Below are positions 35,591 through 47,947 of a stretch of 64,000 nucleotides of DNA, one piece after another. The stretch is from Gnetum montanum (lineage: Eukaryota > Streptophyta > Gnetopsida > Gnetales > Gnetaceae). The notes beneath the pieces were generated by a model, which ran no database searches, was not told the DNA's origin, and was given only the letters and a program-made list of their open reading frames with translations. The translations under genes were made by a program, and so were the position numbers. How positions within the stretch are numbered: the first letter of the stretch is position 1; each line of letters starts with the position of its first letter. The stretch covers positions 66,737 through 130,736 of the forward strand of contig MNCI01027277.1 of NCBI GenBank assembly GCA_015680685.1. The letters run 5' to 3'.

Positions 35591-36080
35591 CCTCACCTAT
35601 CGATGATCAGCGAATCATAGATCCTAAATTTCCTAACGAGAATGTTAGCATTATCAACACTATCCTGTTGCATCTTGAAGCTACTTTGCATTTTGACAAT
35701 GCCTCGACCACGCGAGGGGGTAGTGCAGCTACCATCATTACATTCCCCTTTGGGAAAATGCAACCTTTTGCTTATCGCTCTACATTCCTTTGTACAAACA
35801 ACGTGGCAGAGTACAAAGGGTTACTCAGGGGCCTCTTAGCAGCCCAAGCACTAAGCATACAACACCTAGTGATTTGTCAAGATTTACAACTCATTGTGAA
35901 TCAAATCACCAAGGTCTATGCCTATAAGGCTACACACATGTAGCCCTACTGTGACCTAGTGAAAATTCTACTTAAAAAATTTACAACAACAAATGTGCAA
36001 CACGTTCCACACAACGAAAACACCATAGAGGATGCCTTGGCCACCCTAGCATTGAATGTGCCATCATAACTATTTGCAAG
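35591..36080 (+). pseudogene. Element C second RNase H (archaeal-type)
   Basis: An open run of 118 codons (35587-35943) contains LHFDNASTTRGGSA, NNVAEYKGLLRGLLAA and QDLQLIVNQI, followed after a TAG by ENTIEDALATLAL. All four acidic positions expected in the domain are present. An extra archaeal-type RNase H between RNase H and integrase is characteristic of Tat-lineage Ty3/gypsy elements and supports the classification of A and C. Confidence 0.75.
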
Positions 36081-36329
36081 TTTTCTTGCTTCAACTACCA
36101 AGTGTACAAAGCCTTTCACTTAGGCGGTACACGTAGCCTCTGTTTAGTGTTGCAGATACCCAGGAGTGGTACACCAACATTAAAGCCTACCTGCAACATG
36201 GTGAGCCCCCGAGCAGATTTACATCTACCCAGAGAGATGCAATCTACAAGCATGCCAGGTAATATGTGCTCATGGGAGACAATGCCCTGTGCAGATGTTC
36301 CTTTGATGGAATATTGTTGGCATGCGTAA

Positions 36330-37385
36330 ATGAGGAGCAAGCATAGAAGCTCATTAATGAAGTACACGAAGGATTGTGTGGTGGACACATATCACCTAGG
36401 GCCATGGCTGAAAAAATCAAATGCCTAGAGTACTACTGTCCTCACATGGAATTCGATTGCCTAGCAAAAGTTAAGACTTGTGATATGTGCCAAAGATATG
36501 CAAATCTTATACACATGTCACCTACAGAACTACATCTAACATAGATTTCAGTAATGGGGACTAGACATCATAGGAGCTATCGTGCCTAAGTCTTCCACAG
36601 GACATAGCTTCATCATCACCGTCACCAAGTATTTTACAAAGTGGGTGGAGGCTATTCCCTTGAGGAAGACTACACCCCATCAGGTTTGCCACTTCATTTT
36701 GAACAACATTGTTACAAGGCTTGGTCTTCCCATGACTATTGTGATCGACAACGGGCCATAGTTCAATAATACAAAAACCAAAACCTTCTGCAAAAATCTT
36801 GGCATCAAGTAATCTTTCTCCTTGCCATACTACCCATAGGCAAATGGACAAGAAGAAGCTATGAACAAGTCCATCATCAACTTGCTCAAGAAAATGCGTA
36901 ACAACAGCAAGAGGCTATGGCATGAGCAAATCCTCTATGTGTTGTGGGCTTATAGGACGATGTGCAAGACTATGCCAAGTAAGACTCCTTACAATCTTGT
37001 TTATGGATCTGAAGTGATATTACCTCTTGAGTTGCAGGTACCGTCCCTATCAAACATCATGAGCGAAGCCTAGAACAATGAGTTGAGGATCATTGACCTT
37101 AACTCAATAGAGGAGGAACATGCATAGACACTTGGTCACATAGAGCAATATCAAAATAAACAATGGTAGAAGCATCATGCAAATATGCACCAACAACTGA
37201 TACATAAGGGAGACCTCATTCTCAAGGCTGTCCGTGAGCATGTGAACAAATTCTTAGCAATCTGGGAAGGTCCGTTCATGGTCAAAAAAGCCTTTGGGAA
37301 TGGGGCCTTCAAGTTGGCAGACATGGATGGCAACGAGTTTGCAAATCCTATAAATCATTCATACCTCAATCCATACTACATTTGA
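36330..37385 (+). pseudogene. int: Element C integrase, decayed, DDE residues kept
   Basis: The N-terminal zinc-binding part reads EVHEGLCGGHISPRAM and CDMCQRYANLIHM. The DDE core has Asp in GLDIIGAI (about 36557), Asp in IVIDNGP (about 36739) and Glu in NGQEEAMNKS (about 36844), so the triad is retained. The open C-terminal runs 36861-37073 and 37185-37385 hold YGSEVILPLELQVP and WEGPFMVKKAFGNGAFKLAD, ending NHSYLNPYYI. TAG/TAA stops at former Gln or Trp codons and a small disruption near 36540 inactivate it. No chromodomain is visible. Confidence 0.85.
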
Positions 37386-37390
37386 TGCAA

Positions 37391-37735
37391 CAAACATCTG
37401 CTACAACGTAAAATTGGCAAAGGTGAGCAATCATTCGCAATGACATAAAACTGGCACAGATTGTCTACTATGATGTAAAACTGGCAAAGCTCATCCACTA
37501 TGACATAAAACTAGCAAAGGCAATCTGCTATGACTATAAATTGGCATAGACTATCCACCATGATGTAAAACTAGCAAAGCGTATCCGCGACGACATTAAA
37601 CTGGCCAATCCATTATCTTCTATGATGATAAACTAGCACAATAGTCTACTAGGACCATAAACTAGTGCACCATGGTCTGCTAGGACCTTAAACTAGCATA
37701 GATGGTCTACTAGGATCTTAAACTGGGTTTGCAGC
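37391..37735 (+). repeat. Tandem repeats after integrase (C)
   Basis: About nine units of 35-42 bp are of the form ATCTGCTATGACATAAAACTGGCAAAG, ending in GATCTTAAACTGGGTTTGCAGC, which is also the last unit in A. Confidence 0.85.
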
Positions 37736-37770
37736 ATGTCCCCAACATACATCTAAGACTTACAAAACAA

Positions 37771-38339
37771 GTGAGTGTGGACAGTGCCAACACGAGGTAG
37801 GACGTTGTAGTTCCCGAATGCAGTTCATGATGCTAAGAGAACACCCTCGAGAATATGTGTAATGCCACTACCCCTGGCATCTTGCTAATCCTTTGGTGAT
37901 GTTGTATGACATCCTGTTGATCCTCCGAACCTACCGCCATCAAGGCTATCGCCCTAGCAGTAGCTTCCTTGGTCAGTGCTTGCTACTAGAGTCCAAGTAG
38001 TATTGTGGCCCAACCACAATATTGTTATCCTCTAGCCCCCACCATCGCCTGAGCTCAAAAGATGTTCAACTATTAGGTAGCCAATCTCATAGTTGAACTA
38101 CATGATGTTTTCCTTAGACGAGGATTCCTAATCACTCGCATCATTGCAATTCCTAGCTACTTCAATGCCAACTTCTCCACGTTGATGTTGTGACAACCAC
38201 TTCTAGCCTTTCTAGTTTGGACATCGCATGGCTCAACAACAACATTAGTTGCTCTAGCAGTGTCCAAAGCTAGCAATACCTTTTCCTTCATTTTGCATCA
38301 TGGTTATTTCTTTTGGTTTGCTCTCTATTGTGTTTCCAG
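37771..38339 (+). other. Candidate conserved 3' non-coding intron (C)
   Basis: The donor ACAAAACAA/GTGAGT and the acceptor CTCTCTATTGTGTTTCCAG/G are separated by 569 bp. The same pair is found in A and B at matching places after integrase. No coding sequence is obvious on either side, so it may affect 3' processing or an extra transcript. Confidence 0.45.
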
Positions 38340-39107
38340 GATACGTACCAAAGGGGTGTCGATCAAAGGCATTTTTTCATGAAGATAGGACACTATATCA
38401 TTCCAAGGTGGTTGTCTTGATTAGCTTAGCTACTTTGGAGTGCACATCCTGCATTTCCCTTTAACCTCCTTTACCTCATTCCTTGCACTAGAAATTATCC
38501 CTGTCATACTTTCCTTTTATGATTTTTTTCCTAATGCTTGTAAAGCCCTCCCATATGCCCAACCACAAAGTCCATGACGTGCATAATGCAACTCGCCACA
38601 TGGGAAGCATCTGTAGGTAGGTTAAATCCCCACGTGGATGTAACGTAACTCATCTTGGGAAAGAAATGCCTATCCTACAACAAGGTTGTTTACAAATGTA
38701 AATGACAAAACAACAAAGAAAAAGTGTAAATTAGCAAAATCTTGCAAAAAAAAGAAAAAAAAAAGAGCATGCCTAAAATGAATGGCACGTTAGCTATTTC
38801 ATGATGACTCTCTCTAAGCATTTCGATGAGAGGTCAAAGGTCAACAAAAGAAAAGATGACCACACAAACAACTCCCTCACAAGAATTCCAATGAAGGACC
38901 TTGCTAAGCCTCATCTTTATCATTTCCCTAAACCTCCATCTCCCCTAAGTTTAGTCCTTTCTCCTAACCTACATAACCAATCCAACACTCTCAAGAATAG
39001 CTAAGTGACATACTGGAAATTATCGAAGAGCAATGTTAGCATCTTGCCTTTTGCAGTGTTTTGTATTCTTTGTCGGTGTCTCTTGAGTCTATTGTCTAGA
39101 CATCGAT
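38340..39107 (+). other. Element C 3' untranslated region
   Basis: No gene is seen. The segment shares blocks with A 16333-17131. It includes an A-rich stretch (38740-38765) and short frames of no recognisable content (38801-39004). Confidence 0.6.
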
Positions 39108-39120
39108 AAAGAGGGGCCAA
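39108..39120 (+). other. Element C polypurine tract
   Basis: AAAGAGGGGCCAA immediately precedes the 3' LTR. Confidence 0.8.
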
Positions 39121-40943
39121 TGAAACACCCTAAAATTTCAAGATCCTCTTACTTCACCAAGGTCTTGGAATTTAGGCAAGGGATTTCCACAAGTTCAGCA
39201 TCATGGCAGCTTGGCAAGAAATGAATGCTTTGAGTTTAGACTGTCTAGTTTGGCAAATTTTCTACTTCTAGTGTTGACAAGCTCGATGGACTCTCTAGCC
39301 TACCAACCTGGACAATTCATCTGACTGCCGGCCTACTCAAAAACCATGTCTGGAGTTGTCAACAGTGCTTAGGCTACACAAAACAATTTGACAAGTTTTC
39401 TAGTAAAAAATTTTTGCTATGCTACGCTACACTATGTAGCATAGCAGGCCTCAGAAGATGGTTGCTTAGGTGATCAAGTACAAACTATTGTAGAACAAAT
39501 TGCTACGCTACACAGCATAGCATAGTGTAGCAAAGGCAAGACAGAAAGGTCCAGCTTACCTAGTGATTCCAATTGCACTTGACAAGCACTCCAGCCTTCA
39601 AAATAAGTTACCTTGCTTAACTTCAAGTCCTTCAACAAGATCTCTTACTAGAAAGTGGTAGATTGAACAAAGAAGTAGGATTTGCTAGCTGTTATGTTCT
39701 ATTATGTTACATAGCATAGCACAGCATAGCGATAATGCAAGAGCAGCAAGAAATGCTTCAAATGCAAGTTCAACAAGTTCAGAGGCTCCCCTCACAAAAG
39801 GTAAAATTTGTAGCTATTAGCATGGTCAAAACTTCAAACAAATGTTTGTAACTTTAGCACAAGTCTCAAATAAAGCCTACTACTATGCTATGCTATGCTA
39901 TGCTATGTAGCATAGCAAGGATGCAAGTCAAACAAAATGCCACGAAAGTTAACCCAATGTGTGCTGAAGCTTCCAATGGATGTAGTTAGCTTCAAAAGTA
40001 AACTTTCTTTTCAAACTAGTGACTACGCTATGCTATGCTATATAGCGTAGTAGGCTACTACGCTACACTGACATGCTATGCTACATAGCATAGCATAGCA
40101 TAGCAAGCTTCTATGCTACTTCAAGGTGCCTCATTCCTCATCTACATTATCAAAATTTTTCATTCTAGCATCTCCGGTTTCAACAGCATAATTGCAACAT
40201 GACAGGTTCACAATCATCTTTGCATGTCCATGCAGCACAAACACATCAACATCTTGCAGGTCCAAGACATGTGGCATCCAAACTGCATTTCTCACGTACC
40301 CCTAGCCCTATAAATACCCCGATCAGCAACGCTCAAAGGGTTGTCAAAAAAGATTGGATTGGTGAAAATTTGGTTTGCGGTTGGCAGTTTTGGGCAATCT
40401 TGGGCATTGTTAGCATTAGTTGGCATTTTAAAAATCCACAGTAGTTGGCATGTTTAGCATTGGCACTTGGCATAAGCTTTTTCTTGTTGGCATGTTGTAT
40501 CGTTGGCTTTTGAGCTTGTACTCGAAAACATAGTTAAGGCATTTTGAGCATTCCGGTCATTCCTGGACTACCTATGCCCCTCCAGCACTATACCACTTGT
40601 TATACATTTTCATGCAGAGAAGAGAATCAAACCAAAAAATTTGTGATGGTGCATTTTCTCATCCCAATTACTTTGTTATTTCTATATTGTCATTACTGTG
40701 CAACATTATTTTCTTCATTATTGCATTTATTAATCATCATTTAAATTTCACATATCTTGCACTTAAAACCATGTTTACAAAAGGTTAAGTGACACTAACT
40801 AAGTCCCTATTTGATCGACCAGACCATTCAGGGCACCCTATTTCCATTTTTATCCAACACGACCCTCACATGGATCCAGGGTTAAAACTATGCGCCTGAC
40901 AACCTCGCGGTGTTTCCAACCGCTGACGTTTTTGGTCACTATA
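39121..40943 (+). repeat. Element C, 3' LTR
   Basis: This 1823-bp LTR starts TGAAACACCC and ends GGTCACTATA, with its TATA box at 40309. It is followed by GACCT (40944-40948), the right-hand target duplication. Palindromic GCTATGCTAC-type runs occur at about 39415, 39510, 39885-39925 and 40020-40110, with lengths differing from the 5' LTR. Confidence 0.95.
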
Positions 40944-42403
40944 GACCTTAAACTGGGTTCATAGTCTACTATGACCTTAAACTAGTAAGGCCACGATCTA
41001 CCAAGACCTTAAACTAGGTTCATATTCAACCACTAATAATTCCTTTCATCCTCTTGCAAGCAAGTGAACGAGCCTAACCCTTACCCCCCACCCCCCCACC
41101 CCCCATTCTACACCTCGCGAGCGAGCATGCTACAGCCCTAGAATGGAGCACTTGCAATGCGCATAGCCTTTCAAGCACTTGTAGCATCTTGACCCTCAAA
41201 AGTTTACTGTGTTTTGAGAACTTGTAATGGGGATAGCCTTTGGAGCACTTGTAACATCTTAGATCCCATAATTTTACTAGCTTTTGAGCACTTGCAATGA
41301 GGATAACCTTNCCCCATAATTTTACTAGCTTTTGAGCACTTGCAATGAGGATAACCTTTGAAGCACTTGTAATGAGGGTAGTCTTTGGAGAGCATGTAGC
41401 ATCTTAACCCCTATAATTTTACTAGCTTATGAGCACTTACAATGGGCACAACCTCTAAGAAACTTGCAACATCTTAACCCCCTACAATTTATTGGCATTT
41501 TTTTAATCTTATATGGCTTTCTTATCTTCTTAGAGTTGTGTTTGCAGGATGACGCCCTATATGTCATCATGCAAAAGCACCTCTCATCATAGTAGCAAGT
41601 CACCACATCACTTTGATGTGCATGACTAGACTAGCTAAGCCTCTCAAGAGTGCACATCCTCCTCATCTCATTATAGCCTACTCACACCTACTCTTATATC
41701 TAGATACCCTTCTATTCTCCATGTAGCAAAGTTGGCAAACCCTTTTGATGCTCATGCACTATGACCACATGGCATCCTCTTCACATATCTCATCAAACAT
41801 TAATCTTCCCAAGGTATACATAACATCAGTCATCTTTTGGGAAGCCTATCATCCAAACAAAGCCTAGGTAGATGTAACATAAGTCATCCTAGGAAGGAAA
41901 CACCTTTTGTTCAAACACCATGCTATTTTGTCAATGATGGAGAAAAGCCCATCTAGTGACATGCAATTCACTTGATGGGAAGTATTTCACTCCATAGTAA
42001 GCATTCAATAATGTGCAAAGCCCAAGGAAGGCTCACCCTACAAAAAAAACATGCAATCAAGCAATAAAGTAGTTTTGTTGCCAACCTAGCCCTAAATCTA
42101 CACCTTGACTCTCTCATGAGTACTCCGATGAGAGGTTAGCATTTTTAAGGGAAAGCCACTCTACTGTCATGGTCACCATTAATACCCCATTTACACCTTA
42201 TCTTTCCCTTTTTATCCCTAGAACATCACCTACACCTTCTTTCACTTTTCACCTATCATCTAGCATGCCCCTATCCACAACACTCTTTGAGCACGGTGCA
42301 GTGACATCCACTTTCACACTACAAAGTGATGCTAGTGCCAAGCCTACTATGGTGTTTTTCTATTCTTTGTCAACATCTCTTGGGCCACTCCTCTAAATTT
42401 CAA
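40944..42403 (+). other. Element B 3' region continued after C insertion
   Basis: B's TTAAACTAGTA repeats resume (40944-41025). A C-rich tract (41086-41105) follows, then a candidate 3' intron with CAA/GTGAAC donor (41064) and TTGTGTTTGCAG acceptor (41547), inside which lies a 75-80 bp tandem repeat (41140-41480) containing an assembly N. From 41550 on, the segment resembles the 3' non-coding parts of A and C. No gene is visible; the 75-codon frame at 42169 is probably chance. Confidence 0.7.
41140..41480 (+). repeat. 75-80 bp tandem repeat in B 3' region, with assembly join
   Basis: Four to five units are built on TTTTGAGCACTTGCAATGAGG and GGAGCACTTGTAACATCTTA. Position 41301 is an N flanked by the same 47 bases on both sides (41254-41300 and 41302-41348, near identical), so the copy number is uncertain. 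Confidence 0.8.
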
Positions 42404-42417
42404 CAAAGAGGGATCAA
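42404..42417 (+). other. Element B polypurine tract
   Basis: CAAAGAGGGATCAA precedes the TG of B's 3' LTR, as in A and C. Confidence 0.7.
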
Positions 42418-43950
42418 TGAAACACCACCAAATCCAAACTAAAGCATCCCAACTACAATTTTTCCTAAGTGTTGAGACTATGTTCAACCCTAGTTCAGAG
42501 TGTAGTTAGCCTCTCATAGAGAGCATAGTTAGCATAAAAGGCCATTTTCTTGTAGCTTTGGCTAAGTGTTAAGACTACACTCAACCCCAACATGGAACAT
42601 AGTTAGCCTCTAGTGGAGAGAATAGTTAGCACGAAGGCTAGTTTTGCAAATTATTCTAAGAGTTGGGACTATTCTCTCCAATACCCTAAAGCATAGTTAG
42701 CCTCTAATGAAGAGCATAATCAATAAAAGGGCAAGTTTTGACAAGTCCTAGAACTATGCTCACCCTAGTTGAGAGTTTTGTTAGCATCCAGTGGAGAGCA
42801 TAGTCAACACATAAACATTTTTTGCAAATTTTTCTAAGTCTGAGACTACGCTCTCCTTTAGTCTAAAGCATAGTCAAGCATAGTCAACCAGAACAATCTC
42901 CAGCAACATCCACAACATAGCACCAGCACTTAGCTCAACTTAAACTCATCTTTAGCAAGTGTAGTTATCAAAAATGCTTCTTTTTGTACCCCCTTTTGGC
43001 CCCAATATTGTAACTATGCTAGACCCCATGCAAGATAGTGAAGAGCATCATCCCAAAGCATAGTCTCCAAAATTGCATTTTTAGGTACTTTGTAGTGTTC
43101 TCAATACATACATGTAGTTGGAAATGTAGTCATATTCTCATAGTCTCATAGTGTTTGGTAGAGCATAGCAAAGTACGATAACATCAATCTAGTGGAGAGC
43201 ATAGTCAGGTGACAGCGTAGTCCCAACCATCCCCTCTACAACATGGTAGCCATCCTACATCTTTTGCTAATCCTAGGCCTATAAATACCCATGTCCTCAA
43301 TGTTTTTAGGGTTGGAAAAAAAATTATTTTGGAAAATCAAAGAGTTGACAAATTAAAGGCATTTTGGCAAACCAGAGAGAGGCAAAGATGCAAACCACCA
43401 TAGACCACTGCAATCCATCAAAACATCATAGCTAATGGTACACTATAGTGACCAACATAGCAAACACAAACACCTCAACAGAATGCTAGTCACCTCCAAG
43501 ATAATGACTACACTATCCACTATGCCTGTTATACACCATGTACCTTCTAACCCCCTTTGGTGTTAACTACACTCTACCCCATTTGGGGTGGTGTTTTGCT
43601 TCTCTCTCTCTCTTTCTTTGAATTTTTCACTATTTTGTTGCATAGCTACATCTAAAAACATGCTTATAAAATACTCTACATGCATTGACACAACCCACTT
43701 CATTGAAACTCTTAACTACACTCAAACACACTAACATTGTTAACACCACTTGAACACTTAGCATTGTTTCAGATCAGCACTATGACTAATCACACCGCAC
43801 CTCCATTACATCTAATAAGTTCCTATTCAATTAGTTAGACCATTCAAAGCACCCTGTCTCTACCTCCAACAAGCCCTTACACAGACTTAGGGTTAGACTA
43901 TATCCTCATGGACCTCGATGTTCCAATCATCAACATTTTTGATTAGTACA
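42418..43950 (+). repeat. Element B, 3' LTR
   Basis: This 1533-bp LTR starts TGAAACACCA and ends GATTAGTACA. Its TATA box is at 43280 (TATAAATACCC). It contains a family-typical segment ATAAGTTCCTATTCAATTAG near the end and a different upstream part built on repeated GAGCATAGTTAGCATAAAGG-like phrases (42480-43220). ATATC (43951-43955) is the predicted target duplication. It interrupts the reverse transcriptase of element E. Confidence 0.85.
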
Positions 43951-44340
43951 ATATCCAACACTTGATCCACAAATGACACAAGAAAGCAATCTTTGTAGGT
44001 ATCCATGTTCGATAGCCTGAAATCTATGTTGAATCTTGAGTTCCCTTCTTTCTTTGGCACTATGACAAGTGGGATAACCTACTTACTATCTACAATGGGA
44101 TAAATGAACCTTGCCCTAAGAATTTGCTCAATTTCTTTCTGGATGATCTATTTGAGCTTAGGGTTCAATCTTCTCTACAACTACCTTTTTGGTTTTATGG
44201 AGGAGTCTATATACATCCTATGCTGGAATATTCTAGGATCAATTCATGTGAGCTCATGATCAAACCAAGCAAAGGTTGTCAACCATTTTTTGACAACTTC
44301 CAACAACTTTTTTTTCTATAATGGGGAAAAAGTGGCATTA
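43951..44340 (-). pseudogene. pol: Element E reverse transcriptase, N-terminal fragment
   Basis: The minus-strand translation shows RRLNPKLK, KEIEQILRARFIYPI, a VIPLVIVPKKEGNSRF block and FRLSNMDTYKDCFLVSFVDQ, the opening blocks of a Ty3/gypsy reverse transcriptase. It is cut at 43951 by B's insertion. The remaining RT, RNase H and integrase of E should lie on the far side of B, left of the window. Confidence 0.8.
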
Positions 44341-44839
44341 ATGATATCTAGCTTACTATTTTTTAGAAAAGAATATTCCATCCTAGTTGGTAGAGCTTTT
44401 ATCTCAAGAGGCTCTTGCTTGCATGTTTCAAGGACCTCTAACTCTCTCTAATTAATTTCACCTTATTCTTAAAATATTTGGAAATGGATCCACTCCAGTT
44501 GGTCCATGTTGTCTACATAAGAGCTTATGAGGCTCCTAGTTGGTTCTATGCACATTTTTGAGTTGACCTCTATTTTAGCTATCAACCATTAGGTATCCTC
44601 CTATTTTATGGTATCTATGTACATGCACCTTTGAATTTTTATGATGTATACACACTACCTACATGCTTTGAGTATTGTGCTTTATATAGTTCATAACTTC
44701 TGTAGGTAGTGGAACCCTGTGTCATTGTTCATGATGCATGGAATGCACTTCTTCTCAATCTTACCAAATTCATTCTCCTTGAAAATCTAAGGAGAGATAT
44801 CTTATCTACAAACATGCATTAATGGTACTCATCCATGCT

Positions 44840-45290
44840 CTTCCCATATTGATAGGGAATTCTCCTTTGTAGTTATTCACACAAATCACTAAGAAGTAAG
44901 TAGGATAGGACCACCCACATATGGTGATCACAATGTCCTCCACCAACCCTAAGGGGATAGTGATGGACTAACTAGTCAACTCTAAGTAAATGTTGCACTT
45001 TTTGAGTGGTGGCAAGTTCTAGGCTTTGTACATATCTTGTGATATCAAGTTAACTCTAGAACTTGAGTCTAGAAGAGCCTTGCACATTTCATTTCTAGCA
45101 ATTTGCAAATAGATGAGGGGACTCTCAAGATCAAATCTCTTCCTAGGAAGATGATCAGCCTTAATCCAATCAGTGATTGCATGGGTCAACATTACAATGT
45201 GCAATTTGGGAGCATTTTGGTTTGAAGCATTCTCGAGAGACATTTCAAAGAAGGTAGGAGAAGTAGGGTTAGCAACCATAGTTTTCTATG
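44840..45290 (-). pseudogene. pro: Element E protease (Athila-like), decayed
   Basis: The minus-strand run at 45279-45019 contains CKALLDSSSRVNLISQDMYK; the canonical DSG active site reads DSS here. Downstream are IPLGLVEDIVITICGW and INMGRAWMSTINACL, matching the PLGVVED and ILGRPFL positions of Athila-type proteases in degraded form. The run 44340-44840 between this and RT is linker with scattered stops. Confidence 0.75.
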
Positions 45291-45299
45291 AGGGCTTTA

Positions 45300-47800
45300 T
45301 TGGGTTGTTGGTTCTAAAGAATGGTCTTTTTCAAGGCTTAATGTTAGAACCACTTGGCTAAGGAACTAGTTGTACGTTCATAGCCCTTGTGGCATTTCTC
45401 TACTATGGTTGGGCTAGTATTTCTCCATTTATAGATGGAGCAAATGGTAAAGAAGTTGATGATGAAGGTGTAGGAGTGGAAGGATGATGAGGGTAATAGG
45501 GAAATGGGGACTTTACCCCTTACAGATGGTGCTTTGTAATATTCAGGATGGTAGTAGTGTTGTTGGAAGGAAGAGTAACTAGAAGAGTCACATGGAGAGA
45601 TAGGTTACTAAATGTAGTACTCATAAGGATCTAGATCATAGTAAGGGTATTGTTACCCTAGATGTGGCATCCCTCATGACTATGGGCATTGTTGCTACTA
45701 ATATTGCTCATGAGGTTGAGGTGGCACTCCACTCAAATAGTAGGCTTGTTGGTGGAACTGCCAATAGTTTCCTTAAGGATAAGGCAACCTCCTGGGTGCT
45801 TTCCATTTGGCCAATCTAGGATTCAATGCATACATTCCAAATTTCTATAAGTGTGCAACAAATGCCACACCCCTCATCATCAAATTCAAAATCTGCAACC
45901 TCTTCTATTGCAGTAGCCATGCCTGTTCTTATGATGGGTACATTTGGCTTCAATTTTCTTCCTTTTATCATCTCCACTACCTCCTTGATCTCTATTCTCC
46001 TATGTAATTCTTAGAGAAATTTGAAATTTTTTGTTTAAGAAGTTCCACATTTTATGAACCTTGGTTGATATTTCAGAAAGAGACTTTAGGATCAGCATGG
46101 TTTTTCATTTCACCACTTCATCAAGTGGTTCCTTCTTCTCATTTTCATAGAAATGAAGCTCCCTCTTGTGGAGGAAGGGGTTCCTATAGTACTCTTCTAC
46201 ACTTTCTCTCTTTTTCAACTTTCCCTCTTCTTTAGCCACTTGCTTAATGAGCCTTTGGATCTGATAAGCCATTAGCTCCAAAATTCTCCCTTTGGCATAG
46301 ACCCCAAGGGTTCTCCTTATTTTAATTTAGATTCCATCTATGATATGGTGTAGCTACTCGCTCTAAGAATAGCCATGGCCTAGGCATTGATGCAATAGAG
46401 AGTAGTACCTACCCATGACCACATCCAAGGATTCATGGGTGCCTTGCTCCCATTCTTGAATTTTCCTTCTCAAGTTAGACACTTAGGAGTATGTCTAGTA
46501 CTTATCATTTAATAGTTCAAGCATCCTTAAATTAATTTTAATTCCAATGATTAATATCAACTTTCAGCTTCTTTGATGAGTGTCCTAGAAGAAAACTTCA
46601 ATTTTTACCATTCATTCTCCATGGTTTGTAAGGCACATGCATCGTGAAAGTCTTGCTGATGATTTTGTGGATCTAAATTATATCTACCTTCAAACATAGG
46701 ATTATTATTCATATCCAATAGTTTGATTCAGTTGTCTTTCATGTGCCTGGTTGGTATCCTAACAAGCTTCACAATGTTCAACATGTTTCTTGTAGTAAGC
46801 AGGGGCTCATCATAATCATAATGATCTTAGTGGCCCCTGTCATGGCCATGATACCTATGATGAGCTTTACTATCCCTTCTTTCTATGTGATGATCCTCCC
46901 TTGATTTCCTATGCCCATGGTCTCTACTATTATGATAGGATCTATGATCATCCCTATCTCATCATTCACCTCCATCATGGTTTTTGCTACCTTTATGACT
47001 CCAATCAGAGTTTGAGAAGGAACATGATAAGTATGAAGAATGAGAAGAGGGAGGAGAACCAACACCAANATGACTCCAATCAGAGTTTGAGAAGGAACAT
47101 GATAAGTATGAAGAATGAGAAGAGGGAGGAGAACCAACACCAAAGTGGTGCCTACTCCTTCCCCTTCTTTGGTCCCTACCCTATTCACCATGTTTGTCTT
47201 TTTCTTAGTGTTTGTCCTTGTTCCTACCTTGGCTATCCCCCTTTGAGGCCCTCTAATCATGGAATCCATTATTCCTAGAACCAAGGTTTTTCATAGTGGA
47301 TTGCAAATGCTAGTTAAGAGTCTCCTCATCAAAAAGAGGAGGAATATCAATGTAATGAGAGCTCCTCAAAAAGAATCCCTCACCTTCTCTATGTATCTAT
47401 AGGAACAACTAGGTATGGCTCCATTTTCCTTTTATGGCCTCATATCGGGGTTCCATTTACCAATCTTTCTTCTTTTATGCCTTTGTGGGATGACAATCTC
47501 AGTAAGCATGATCTTGCACTTCGTACCTTGCCTTGAGTCATGTAATGTCCAATTTGATGAGATTTTTGAGTAGCATTGCAAGAACAAATCGAGAGGTAAC
47601 ACGATGTTTCCTTCCATGTTCCTCCATCACAGATGTTCTTCCTAATGTCAGATGAACATGAAGTCCAAAGTGTGGGCATCTAGATGAGTATAGACCATCT
47701 TATTTGATTGGGGCATGGGTGATTTCTAGTCTTCTTGCCTTTGCTACTTGGAATCACACATAAAAAGTGATGGAGAGTTTTTCCTATGAGAGGAAGCCAT
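45300..47800 (-). pseudogene. gag: Element E gag (Athila-like), decayed
   Basis: Gag starts at ATG 47800 (ASSHRKNSPSLFMCDSK) on the minus strand. MEGNIVLPLDL (47617) matches LEGNIVLPPNRS in element F's gag, and a His/Arg/Ser-rich hydrophilic part with SPPSSHSSY (46880-47300) also matches F. The C-terminal part (45800-46000) contains DDEGCGICCTLIEIWNVC. Many stops break it. A 74-bp assembly duplication lies inside (46995-47143), so the frame there is unreliable. Confidence 0.7.
46995..47143. repeat. Assembly join with 74-bp duplicated flanks
   Basis: The 74 bases before the N at 47069 (46995-47068) are repeated exactly after it (47070-47143). This looks like two contig ends that overlap but were not merged. 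Confidence 0.9.
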
Positions 47801-47928
47801 ATTAGTTATTTTTAAAAAACTTTGCATGTGTTATTATTATTTGTCTTAATGATTTTGACTTTAAGATTCATTACAACATCATTGAATGATTTCACTAACT
47901 TCCTAGGTAGCACACATAGCTAACTAAA

Positions 47929-47946
47929 GTCCCCGACAATGGCACA
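47929..47946 (-). other. Element E primer binding site
   Basis: On the minus strand TGTGCCATTGTCGGGGAC lies one base after the LTR. Element F has TGGCACCGTTGCTGAGGG at the same place; both are degraded forms of an Athila-type site (TGGCGCCGTTGCCGGGG). Confidence 0.7.
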
Positions 47947-47947
47947 A

